Source: Drechmeria coniospora
Taxonomy: Eukaryota; Ascomycota; Sordariomycetes; Hypocreales; Ophiocordycipitaceae
Assembly (NCBI RefSeq): GCF_001625195.1
Contig: NC_054390.1
Location: 6,297,222-6,361,221 of the forward strand
Reading direction: 5' to 3'
Length of the DNA: 64,000 nucleotides
Shown here one piece after another: positions 1 through 10,607 of this stretch (position 1 is its first letter; each line of letters starts with the position of its first letter). Below the pieces are notes generated by a model. It ran no database searches, had not been told where the DNA came from, and was given only the letters and a program-made list of their open reading frames with translations. The translations under genes were made by a program, and so were the position numbers.

Positions 1-358
1 ATCAAATCTAATTATTGTCGTTAGTATTGTAACAATTCAATAGCTACATGCGCATCAAACGTAGCAATAACAATGCCTCAAAGCAGCCGTAACGATGCCT
101 CGAGGCAAAGAAGTATTGCAGCAATTGCGATTACGGATTTGCAAGCTACCTCTCGAAGGACGAGTCGATAGATTCGTTATCTTTGAGATTTAGAAGCTGA
201 TTGATACAATGCCCCATTGCGTTGAGGCTATTATTGCTGCAGTAGAGGGGTGGTAGACGAAATATTTATTGTTATATTACTAACAAAATAGATTAGGTTT
301 GACTGGACTTGGAATGTGGTACCTAAACATGGGCAAATACTTTTTGCCCCCCACTGTA
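1..358 (+). mobile_element. Tc1/mariner-type transposon, decayed right end, cut by the window edge
   Basis: This AT-rich stretch differs from the GC-rich DNA around it. One plus-strand frame (about 125-271) reads as the C-terminal tail of a Tc1/mariner transposase: a KLIDTMP motif, then a VEAIIAA motif, then GW, a stop and TKY. Fungal members of the family usually end in a Met-Pro, Val-Ile-x-Ala, Thr-Lys-Tyr tail. Two in-frame TAG codons (about 208 and 259) break the frame; both can arise by C:G to T:A changes, as in RIP (repeat-induced point mutation). Downstream, read on the minus strand from 356, the sequence starts CAGTGGGGGGCAAAAAG, a typical Tc1/mariner terminal inverted repeat, next to TA at 357-358, the usual target duplication. 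The element is dead, and its left part lies outside the window. Confidence 0.72.
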
Positions 359-1028
359 GTTGTATACTTAAAGTACTTACAGAGTACATGTACAAGTAAG
401 TAGGGAGTACAGAACAGTGTTATTATTACTACTTACTAGTACTCAAGTTGCAAGGAGTATTACTCCGTACAAGAAGACGGACAAGTACCTGCTTGTACTT
501 ACTTGAGCCCAGCGAAATTTTACACCCTGGGCGCTGACCGAGGGAGACTAGCGGCCTTCGAAATTCGACCTTTTCCAGCATTTGACACTCGCCGCCCGAA
601 CGAGTCGCCCCTCCTTGTTCCTTTCTGGTGTTAGTCGGGTCATGGCACTGCTCCGTACTCCGTGGAAAAGTACTGTTATATACTATGTGCTTGTACCGAA
701 TTGTACTCGCGCTTTCGAACCATCAAATATTACTCCGTACATACAAAGTACTCGCATCTCTGTTCTCCCCATCATCCATCTAGCCAGCCAAGCTTTCCGG
801 CAACACGCCCGCACCGACAACTTCGTGCCGTCTCAGCAACCAGCACATCACGGTCCGCCGCCCGTCCCCCAGCGACCGTGTTGTTCCCGTCGGCGCCGTC
901 TGATTGACCGCGGACCTGCTCCCCCGTCTGTCGCTGTCGCATCGGCGTGTCGCCACGACCGACGGCGACAAATCTCGATCAGATCCTCGCCTGCGTTGCA
1001 TTCGCCCGGCCAGAGGCCATCCATCACC
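359..1028. other. Spacer and 5' leader of SNF5
   Basis: No gene is visible. The first 170 bases are dense in GTAC words, including TACTCCGTAC at 461-470 and further ACTCCGTAC words near 650 and 730. From about 770 the sequence is C-rich and probably forms the promoter and 5' leader of SNF5. The SNF5 frame stays open upstream to 582, but the peptide there resembles no family member. Confidence 0.6.
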
Positions 1029-3297
1029 ATGGCCTCCCACCCTACCGCGTCGGCGACGACCACGACGGCACCCGCCGCCGCCGCGGCCGACGACGGCGCG
1101 AGCAGCCCGTCCCAAAAGCCGGCTCCGGCACCCTCGGTGGCCGCCAAACCGCCTCCCCGGACCAAGGAGTCGTTCGGCCGGCTCATGGTCGAGCGCTACA
1201 CCATGCACGATGCCCTCGCGGCCGCCGCCCTCAGCCAGCAGCTGCAGGAGACGCAAAGATGCATGCAGGAGACGCGTGAGAAGATCCACGAGTACCGCAT
1301 GCTCCGCAACGAGTACAAGGCCTGGTTCCCCCCCGGCAGGCTCTTCGGCGACGGCTACAACGGCTTCGCCAACGGCTACACCGAGAATCAGTCGCAGCCT
1401 CCCGCCTCCCGCATCATCTACCCTTCCCAGAAGCCGCGGCCCGGGCGGCGGACGACGCCGGCCCTCAAGTACACGCGCAAGGACATGCTCAAGCAGGCCG
1501 AGCAGCACGAGGAGCTCGTTCCGCTGCGGCTCGAGGTCGAGTGGGACAAGGTCAGGCTGCGCGACACGCTGACCTGGAACCTGCACGAGCGGCTCTTGGC
1601 CGTCGAGCTCTTCGCCGCCCAGATCGTCGAGGACATGGGGCTCAAGCACCCCGCCGCCCAGCCCGTCTTCGAGCAGATCGTCCAGCAGATGCGCGAGCAG
1701 CTCAACGACTTCTACCCCTTCGTCTTCTCCGAGGAGGACGCGCTGGACCCCGAGCTCCCCTACTCGGCCTACAAGAACGACGAGATGCGGATCCTCATCA
1801 AGCTCAACATCACCATCGGCCAGCACACCCTGGTCGACCAGTTCGAGTGGGAGCTCAACAACCCGGCCAACTCGCCCGAGGAGTTCGCCTCGAGCATGGC
1901 CCGGGACCTCTCCCTGAGCGGCGAGTTCACCACGGCCATCGCCCACTGCATCCGCGAGCAGGCCCAGCTCTTCACCAAAAGCCTCTACAGCGTCGGCCAT
2001 CCCTTCGACGGCCGTCCCGTCGAGGATCCGGACCTCGTCTCCGCCCTCCTCCAGACGCCGCTGCAGACCGTCTTCCGGCCCCAGCAGCAGGCGAAAGAGT
2101 ACGCGCCCTACATGTACGAGCTGAACGACGCCGACCTCGAGAGGAACGAGATGGTCTTCTCCCGCGAGCAGCGCCGGCAGAAACGATCCATCAACCGCCG
2201 GGGCGGGCCCCAGCTGCCCGACCTCCGCGAGCGCCAGCGCACCATTCGGACCCTCATCGTCTCCTCCGTCTTGCCCGGCGCCGCCGTCGACGTCGAGGAG
2301 AGCCGGCTGTACAAGAAGGCCACGGGCGTGTCCCGGAAGAGGAACGCGCGCGACGGTGACCTGTCCGAGTCGGACGAGAGCGAAGACTCATCGCCTGAGT
2401 CGCCGGCGCCCTCGCAGCTCGCCACCGGCACCGCCCGGACGAGAGGGATGCGCGGGGCCGCCTCGGCGGCGCAGCAGAGGATGGCGAACCTCGGCCGGTC
2501 GGAAACGCCGGAGATGAACATGACGCTGCACCACCACGAGACGAGGACGTCGCGTCGCTACAGGGAAGAGACGGAGGATTCGCTGCACTTGTGGGTGACG
2601 CTCAGGGTCGGCAAGGACAAGCTGCGAAGGTTGATGAAGGGCGACCTGCGCGATCTTGCGCAACCACAGCCGCAGCAGCCGCCGCCGACGCAAACGCCGA
2701 CCCAGACCGAGACGGAGAATCCGAGCGAAACGCAGGCCCAATCGCCCTCGTCGGCGCCTCACGCGCGCTCCCTCAGCACCTCGAGCGCCTTGAAATCAAG
2801 AGCGCCCACCTCCATCACTGCCGTGCCGCACCCCCCAGCCGCCGCCTCCTATCCTCCTGGCCAGATCGGCCGCCTCCCCGCTCCCCCCCCCGTACCTGGC
2901 CAGTCTCCTCCCCCTGCCGTAAGTTCACCTTCCTCCTCGCCGGATCGTACGGAGAGCCTGACTGACATGCCCTTGCCACCAGCCGCCGCCGCCTGACTGG
3001 CTCGTCTCCGCCCTCAAGCAGCTGGAGAAGCAATATCCCAACGGCGACACGTTCGAGGCCATCATGAAATACTCCTTCCTCGACCCGGTCTCGGAGCTGC
3101 CCATCCAAGGCCAGCCCCTGCCCGACGGCGTCAAGTACGCCTGGCTGCCACGCATCCGGTGCCTCGACTGCACCACCAAGCTTTACACCCCCGGGCCGGA
3201 AATGTCGGCCCAGAAGTTCGAAGCCCACCTGAAATTTTCCGGCCATCGCGCCAAGGTCGATCAGCGACTGGCCGCCGAGAAGGACAACGCCCAGTGA
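1029..3297 (+). CDS. snf5: SNF5 core subunit of the SWI/SNF chromatin remodelling complex
   Basis: Two exons, 1029-2918 and 2983-3297, give 734 residues. The 64-nt intron has a GTAAGT donor and a CTGAC branch site. The start is the ATG in CACCATGG context at 1029. Residues about 160-320 form the SNF5/INI1 domain with its two repeats (ELVPLRLEVEWD near 161 and EMRILIKLNITI near 252). The repeats are known to contact the remodeller core and the nucleosome acidic patch. A basic, acidic-patch-rich and Gln/Pro-rich linker follows. The second exon encodes a conserved fungal C-terminal module with a zinc-finger-like Cys690-x2-Cys693 ... His712-x5-His718 pattern. The protein acts in the nucleus, where SWI/SNF slides and evicts nucleosomes at promoters. 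The family assignment is firm. SNF5 is chosen over the RSC paralogue SFH1 on overall length and C-terminal module, with some uncertainty. Confidence 0.93.
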
Positions 3298-3977
3298 GGC
3301 GAGCGACGAGCGAAGTGGTGAGGGAGGAAAGAGAGAGGCTCGAACGCTTGAAGTACATATTGTTGGCCCCATCTAGGGCGTGGGAACATCGTGGGAGTGC
3401 GTGCGTTTGTGCGTGCGCGTATGGTTCCTGGGCTGGCCGCCCTTGCGCTTCACGACTTGGTCACGGAACTATGGCAAAAAGGGGTTGACTGCGAACTGCT
3501 GCGTTGGTCGGTCGGCGCACCAGACAGAGAGACCTCTGCATCTAGAATTAGCGGTTACTGTTTAATACATGCGCCTTCATCCAAAGATATCCCACCCATC
3601 GGCTCGTGCCTGCTGACTCGATTGCGCGTACGTTGGTAGAGGAACAGCACGCCGACGGCACATTTGCCCTCGTCCCCATCACATCTACAAAAACAAGGGT
3701 TTGGGTTTGCATTCATTCGAGCATGCTAAACAATCGGAGTATGTTCTCGAGGGGCGCAAGGGACGCGGGCATCAAGGTGACAGGAGTCGTAATAGATGCT
3801 GACAGTGTCCATGTACCGGCATCGTAGCTCGAGGCGTCAAGACTTCTCGTGCAAGAATGGACGATGGGCCTGGCATCTTCCAAACGTAAACGTGACCCAG
3901 CCAATATTCATTCGGTACCTCGACAGAGGAGACAAGGTCCGACCTCCCTGGCGTAACTCCTCCCGAACTGACGGGCA
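3298..3977. other. Spacer between convergent SNF5 and PDS5
   Basis: 680 bases holding only the two 3' ends. No open frame here resembles a known protein, and there is no repeat worth naming. Confidence 0.6.
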
Positions 3978-6900
3978 TCACTCGTCGTCGTCCACGTCGT
4001 CGACATCCATGTCGACATCCTCCGAAACCCTTGCCGCCCCGCGACCGCGAGGTCGCGTCGTCGCTTTCCTGCCCTTGTCGGCTTGAGTGACTTGTCGCTT
4101 GACCTTGTCGGCAGGCTTGCCTTTGGCCTTCGTGGCAGCTGCTTTTCGCCCGTTCCTCTTCGACGGCGCTGCTTCCTCTTCCTCGCTAAGCTCCCCTCCC
4201 TCGACATCAGCCGCCGACGCTCCGTCCGATTCTTCCTCACTGGCTTCGGGGCGGCGATCGGCGTCCGAAGCTCCGTCTTCATACGTCCACTCCGCCACGC
4301 CGTCCAACATCTCCTCCTCGTCATCCTCATCGTCGCGCTCCTTGTAGGCCGTCGCTGCGTGGGCGCGACTGCTACGACGACGTTCCGATTCCGGCAAGGA
4401 GGGAGATGATACCTGCTTCTTCGGACGCGGTGCCGCCTTCGGCTTGGGCGCTGCCTTTTTCTTCGCGACCTTGGTCGCCTTGGGCTTCGCGATACCACGC
4501 TCCCGAATCACCGCACTGATCTGGGTCTTCGCCCTCTTCGCAGGTGGATCCGTCCCATCGTTCATCGACTTGCGCTTCTAATCAAGGTGTTAGAATGGCT
4601 CGTCGTCGTGCCGCGACGTGATCGGTAGCAACATACCTTTTTGCGGTCGGCAGCTCGGATGAGGTCATCCAACCGTTCGTCCAACTCGTCCGGAATGTAC
4701 TGCTTCTTGGCAATTTGCTGCGCAATCTCGCTCGAGGGTAGGGCCGTGAGCAGTCCCGTCGGAAGGCCGACCTTTCCCGGCCAGGCTTGGAAGCTCCAGT
4801 TCCTCCTCTCCTGGAACTTGCGAATCACCGCCTGGGCCAGATCGCTGAGCACGTACAGGTTTTCGCTGGCGTCCACGTTGAGGCTGTCTCGCGTCTGCTT
4901 GACTCGCTCGGCGTACTTGTAAATCAGCGAGATGTTTTCCTCGGTCGCAATCGCTCCGAGGTAAAAGATGAAGTAGTGGGCAAAGTCGGCGAGGTCGTCG
5001 GCGCCGGCAGCATAATCGGGATGGTGGGCGAGCAGCGGAATCAATCGCCCCATGAGAGCTTCGAATATCTGCTGCTTCTTCTCGGCGTAGTACCGAGCGC
5101 GAGATCGGATCCACGTCTCCACCCGGTTCTGGAGCTCCTTGACAGGCTCAAAGGCGACAAGAAAGAGGACGGTGTGGAATCTTGCGCGCAGCTTGGCCCG
5201 TGTCAGGTAGTTCTGGAGCTTCTCCATGAACTGTCGGCGAACTTGGAGCTCGCTGTCCTGGACTAGTTCGGCAAGCTTGTTGAAGCTTGCCGCGTCGAGC
5301 TGGTCGTCGTACTTCTTGACCGTGCAGAGCTTCAGCATCAGGGTGCCGGCGAGCAACCGCAGCCGCTTTCGGTGGTGCAGGGGCGTGTCCTTGGTCTTGC
5401 AGAACTCGCCCTCGTTGGCGACAAAGGTCTTGAGGAGCTTGAACACGACCTTGACTCTCTCCACCGCGTCGGCTTCGTCCTCGTTCGCCAACGCTTGGTT
5501 GGCCAGGATCTTGAGACCCCAGCACTTCGCTTGAATCTCCTCGTCCATGTCGGCGTCTTCGACCCAGGAGGGGTCCGAGTCTCCCCTGGCATCGGTTCGC
5601 ACCTCTCGTAGGATCTTCTTGATGGTCAGGTCGTGGATGGCATCCCCGGAATCGGACGTGACGGTCGGCGCGAGGCGCTCGAGCTGGCTGATGGCGGCCA
5701 GCTTGGCGAGAAAGTGCGGGCTGCCGTAGCTCAGGCCCTTCATGACGGCCCTCAGGAGGTTGGTGGCGGCGACCCTGCTCTTGTCGTCGTTCTTGGCGAG
5801 GACGATGTTGACGGCGTACTTGGCGGCCTTGGGTGGCGAGCCGTGGATGGCGTAGCTGGTCAGCGTCTGGGTGAAGGCTCTGTCGAAGCTGATCTCCGTG
5901 TAGTTCCTCTTCGAATAGGAGGAGTAGGCCTTGAGGATGTCAGTGACGGAGGCGTCGTTTGTCCTCGCGGCCGTCGGCGCCTGCTCGATGATCTCCTTGC
6001 GCAGCTCCTCGGCGTGGGCCTTGAAGATTTCGGGGTTCCGTTGCGAAATGTCGTTGAGCACGAGATGGGCGACGCCGGCGAGGCCGTCCTTGTCGCTTTT
6101 CGAGTAGTCCATGATCGTCGCCAGGTGGCTTCGGTTGAACATGAGACAGCTCGAGCGATACAGGAGGGGGATCAGGGTATCCAAGCAGCCGGAGGCGGAG
6201 CCGGCCTGAATCTTGGCGATGAGCTCGTTGATGGCGCGTCGGACCGTCTTGAAGTCGCTCTCGGATTCGATGGCGTACTTGACGAGCTGGTAGCTGCGGC
6301 GATCGTTCAGCTTGGCGAACTTTTGAAGATCGTTGCGGACCTTGAGCGGGTCGGGGAAGAAGGCGCCGAGCCACTGCAGGGTCTTGTCCAGGCCGGCCTT
6401 GACCTTGTCCTCGTTGGCCTCGACGACGCCGCCGTTGTAGGCCTCGCACTGCTGGATGAACATGGCGGTGCCCTTGGCGAACTGGGGCTGGCGGGCCTGC
6501 ATGGCGAAGAAGGCCTTCCTCGCCGAGACGTCGAGCGACTTGAGCATGAGGAGAATGCGTTCGGCGCGGATCCTGTCCTGATCGGCGGCACCCTTGCCCT
6601 GGGAGGCGGACGCCTGGGAGGAGCCCTTGGCGGCCTTGCCCTTGATGAGGGGGTACTTGAGGGGCACGAGGCACTCGAACATGACGCGGTCGAGCAGGAT
6701 GTTGAGGTCCGGGTCGTTGGCGTAGAAGGCGTTGATGATGCGCGAGGGGACGCCGGAGAGGCAGGCGGCGGCGGCCTCTTGCCCGTTGGCGATCTCCCCG
6801 GCCCCGACGGCCCAGAGCTTTCCGAGGAGGACCATGGCATCGACGCGCACGGCGGCTTTGCGATCGCGGCATCGGTCGGCGAGGCTGGCGAAGACGGAGC

Positions 6901-8584
6901 CTTCCTTGTCGACGCCGCCGGTGACGCCAAGCTTGGCGACGGCATCTCGGAACTCGAAGTGCTCGATGGCCTTTACGGCCGCCAAGCGGACCTTTTCCTC
7001 GCTATCGTTGAGCTTCTCGACCAAGCCCTTGACGAGCTCGCCCTCGTCCTCTCGGCTCAGGCCGATGCCGCCGGCCGAGGTGGAGAGGATGCGGCCGGCG
7101 GCGGAAACCCAGGCGGCGCGGATGGTGCCGACCTTGTCGTTCTTCCTCCCGACGAAGTTGCGGTAGGTCCCGTGGTGCGACTGGGCAAAGGACTGGGGCG
7201 AGTAGGGCGTCGTCAGGACGTTGCCCTCGACCGGCTCCGGCGACGACCCCTCCTCGGCCAGACGCAAGGGGGGGTAGGCGGTGGGATCGAGGACGGGCGG
7301 CGGCGGAGGCCCGGCGGCGCCGATGCCGGCGATCATGTCGCCAAAGGTCTCGGTGGCGATGAGTCGCAGGTGAACGTTGTCGGCCGAGAGCTCGGCGTCG
7401 AGCTGAGGGACGACGTTTTGCAGAATGGTCGGCGCGGCCCTCCAGAGCTCGCGGATGAGGAGATGGGCCTGGCGGAGACTCTTGAGGTCGCCCTCGGACG
7501 GCCCGGCGGCGCCGTCTTCCTCGTCCGAGTCCTCGCCGTGGCGGCCGTTGCCATTGGTGGCGAAGCCCGAGGCGTTGAGGATGACGTCGCTGAAGTACTG
7601 GCTGACGTAGCGCGACATCTTGTCGGCGCATCCGTTGCAGATGTTCTTGGCCATGACGTAGGCGGCCGGCTCGGTCTTCTGCAGCAGCGTCGACTGCTTG
7701 TCGCTCTTCTCCTTGCCGCGGCCGCCGCCGGGCAGGGCGACGCGTAGGAACTGGCTGATGATGGCGTCGATGACGCTCGCGGGCATGCTTCCGGGGGACT
7801 CTTCGATCAGCTCCATGAGCATGTCGGTCAGGTGGATCTCGACGTCCTTGGCCACCTGCTCCTCCGTCGGCGCCTTGGAGCTGGCCGAGACGCCGTCGAA
7901 GCTCGAGTTGAAGAGACGGAGCATGAGCTCGTCGGCGCCGTGGATCTCGGGGAGCAGGAGGATGCTCTTGACGTCGGCGAGGGACATGAGAACGTATCGG
8001 TGCTGGCTGTTGTACGGGTTCGTGGGGTCGTGGAGGGCGGGGAGAATCTCCTTGACGAACAAGGTGAACATCATCTGGGCGGGTTCGGGAACCGAGTCAG
8101 CGACGACGAGCGAGAGAGAGCGGCACGGGGGGGGGGGGGTGAGAGCCACCTTGAGCTGGTCGTCGGTGAAGGGGGCGCTCGGGACGTAGAGGCGCAGGAG
8201 ATCGACGAGGCAGCAGGCCGTGTACGCCTTGACGCCGCGGTCCTTGTGCTGGAGGAGGTTTCGGTGGGCGAGGCTGGCGGAAACGGCTTTGAGGGAATCC
8301 AGCCGGGTCTCGCCCTGCTCGAAGTCGGCCAGCTCCTTGGAGAGCCGCTCGAGGCGGGCGAGGAGGGTGGCGTTCGGTATCGGCTTGGCCGGTCGCCACG
8401 AGAGCTCCTCGTCAAAGCGAAGGCTCTGCATCGGGGCGTCGCCATCCTCGACCTCTGCCGAGGGCCCGGATGGAGATGGCCGTTGGTCGTCCTGGGGCTC
8501 CTCCTCACGCACGTTGCCGCGGTCGACCTCTTCCTCCTCGACGGCGGCCTCGGCCTCCTGGCGGCGTGTCCGACGACGCGGCAT
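3978..8584 (-). CDS. pds5: PDS5 sister chromatid cohesion protein
   Basis: Three exons on the minus strand, 8584-8150, 8074-4637 and 4577-3978, give 1490 residues, usual for fungal PDS5. The protein is a long alpha-helical HEAT-repeat solenoid; recognisable blocks include the conserved N-terminal stretch with YNSQHRYVL and LADVKSILLLPEIHG, and repeats such as EEKVRLAAVKAIEHFEF. The last exon encodes a basic and acidic low-complexity nuclear tail (KKAAPKPKAAPRPKKQ, then Glu/Asp-rich). PDS5 binds cohesin with Scc3/Wapl partners and controls its loading, acetylation and release. The start is the ATG at 8584 (MPRRRTRRQ); the open frame upstream looks non-coding. Intron 1 (8149-8075, 75 nt) is stop-free, has a weak donor (GTGGCT) and carries a 13-C tract. 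I infer it because removing it joins QLK to MMFTLF as in the family. Intron 2 (4636-4578) has GTATGT and CTAAC. Confidence 0.93.
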
Positions 8585-8682
8585 CGTGTGATTTCTGCGG
8601 TCGCTGCTCGCTCGCCGGCGTCCCGTCCAGCTGATTGACGCGGGGGTCGGAGATGGCGGAGTCGCGCGTGTTTGGGGGGAGC

Positions 8683-8702
8683 TTCGTTCGTTCGTTCGTT
8701 CG
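8683..8702. repeat. (TTCG)5 microsatellite in the PDS5 5' leader
   Basis: Five perfect TTCG units lie about 100 bases upstream of the PDS5 start codon, reading CGAA on the PDS5 sense strand. Confidence 0.9.
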
Positions 8703-9713
8703 TCGCGTGCGGCGCGGGGGTCAACGCATCGCAAGTGTGGCGAAACGGGTCACGGCAGCGTGGTGCACGGGGTTCTCCGGCTCTCAAGCGAGAAGGGTCG
8801 CGACAACGCAGCGTTTCGGCTCTGTTCTTGTGCGACGACGACGACGATGCGGTGTGGAGGTGGCGGTGGTGGAAAAAGGTTGGCAGAGGTGGTTGAGGCG
8901 GTTGAGGTGATATGGTCTGGTCGTGTTGTACGGCAGCATTACTATTCCTGCCTTGTGCTGGTACTGTACATTGTGGTGGCAGGTGGGTAGGTACAGGTAC
9001 TTGATGCAAGTGCTGGAGGAATGGCTGGTGCTACGGCAGATGCTCGTAGCGCAGGTACCTCTGCGTACATGTATTAGTACTCAGGCGTAGATGTTGGTGT
9101 GCGCGCGAGGTGCGAGTACCACCCTGTACATGGAATTGCCTGTCAAAGTCATGTTGTCAGGCACGTACAAGTACAAGTACCTATTTCTAAAGTACCTACC
9201 AAGCAAGCAGTACAGTACGGAGCGCGGAGAGCTCGATGTGTTAGGTACTGAGTAGGTACCAAGTATTATGAGGTAGTAAGTACAGTGTACCTAAGCGAAT
9301 ACTCTCTCATCGACATTTAAGTACTGTACACCACTACACCTACAATCAGGAACCCAAGCATCCACGAGGCGTACGGCGGTCGATGTAGGGTGGACTACTA
9401 CTAGGTACGGTTGACTATAACCTGGAGCAACGCCAACTGTGGTTCCACGCATGCCGACAGGCAAAAGTACTTGCATGAAGGCAGGTTGTAGGTTGAGTAC
9501 TTGCAGTGTAGGTAGTTGTACATGTAGGCTATTGCCCCGTATTACGCAGACGCCGCATCTCTCGTTCTTGGAGGATTAATTACGCGACGCGTGCCAACCT
9601 GGAATTATTACTTCTGGTCCACTTTCGTTGCAGGTTTCACGTACGGAGTACATGTACAAGTAAGTACTTACTTACAGCACATGCACCTGTGACTGCTCCC
9701 GCAGCGTAATCCT

Positions 9714-9731
9714 GTACTCCGTACGGAGTAC
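9714..9731. repeat. 18-bp perfect palindrome of the GTAC repeat family
   Basis: GTACTCCGTACGGAGTAC is a perfect inverted repeat, formed by a forward and a reverse copy of the GTACTCCGTAC word that share the central GTAC. Confidence 0.9.
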
Positions 9732-10607
9732 ACCTACTGTACATGTACACCTGGTCTGAAATACTCTACTTGTGCTCCGTACAGAGCGCATGCACGATAC
9801 TAGTATACATGTACTTACGTACATTGCAGTACTGTACACTCCCTACAGCGGCTACAGTAGCTCCAAGTACAGTGTACTCTTTTAGTGGTTTTCCGTCCAT
9901 AAGTACTAGGTACCTAGTAGGTGGCGAAGCTCCCCTCAACCTCTCGACGATGGACAAGGCGGCTTGACGTACTTGTCCATCGAACACTTGTATGCGGCTG
10001 TTACCTGCTGACCAAGCCTATGACTGCCGAGCTCCTCCTGCAGTCGGTCGGGTCGTGCAGAGTACGGACGATGAAATGGATATCCCAGTGTTCGTACGGA
10101 GTAATACTGGGCACCTACTCGGTACGTAGTAATACACCATATTTGGTGCTGTTCCTCCTAAGGCGAGCACTGCCAGACAGGTGCCAAGAAGCAGGAGCCC
10201 ACTAGCTGGAGTCCGCTGAGCGGGAGTCGGCTGGTAGCGCATGCGCTAACCTTCCGTAAGTATAACCCAGCCGTAAGGTTTTCTGACGCAGTTCTGTACT
10301 AATTAGCAATCGAAGGATAGCACCCTGCTAAGCGTGCCAGCCATACGCAAGCACTTGCTGGTAGTAAGTACAAGTAAGTATACGGCCTTGCCACGCCACG
10401 AGTACATGTACTTGTAGTTGCTGAGGTACTCGCTTGGTCAGGCGGGTAATTAGTACATGCAGTACTCCGTACATTAGTTCCCAAGTACAGTACTTACCTA
10501 CACCTACTCCATACTCCCTTAGGTGCTATGTTATAATATGCTCCGTTCATTCTTCACAAAGACACACACACCTAGACTCACGCTCGCCATCACACGCTGC
10601 CGAGGTC

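Larger units (their letters stand above)
8585..10607. other. Divergent spacer between PDS5 and CEG1
   Basis: Two kilobases of non-coding DNA that must hold both promoters. The first 350 bases are the GC-rich PDS5 leader. From about 8930 to 10560 the DNA is AT-richer and full of GTAC words (GTACTT, GTACCT, GTACTCCGTAC). No tRNA or conserved frame was seen. Confidence 0.6.

Noticed and set aside
582..1028. N-terminal extension of SNF5 from an upstream start at 582
   Set aside because: The added residues resemble no SNF5 protein and overlap GTAC-repeat and leader DNA; the ATG at 1029 has a strong context and a family-like start.
10434..10607. N-terminal extension of CEG1
   Set aside because: The upstream in-frame peptide is encoded by GTAC-repeat DNA and is absent from the family; MEQPADG at 10608 fits.
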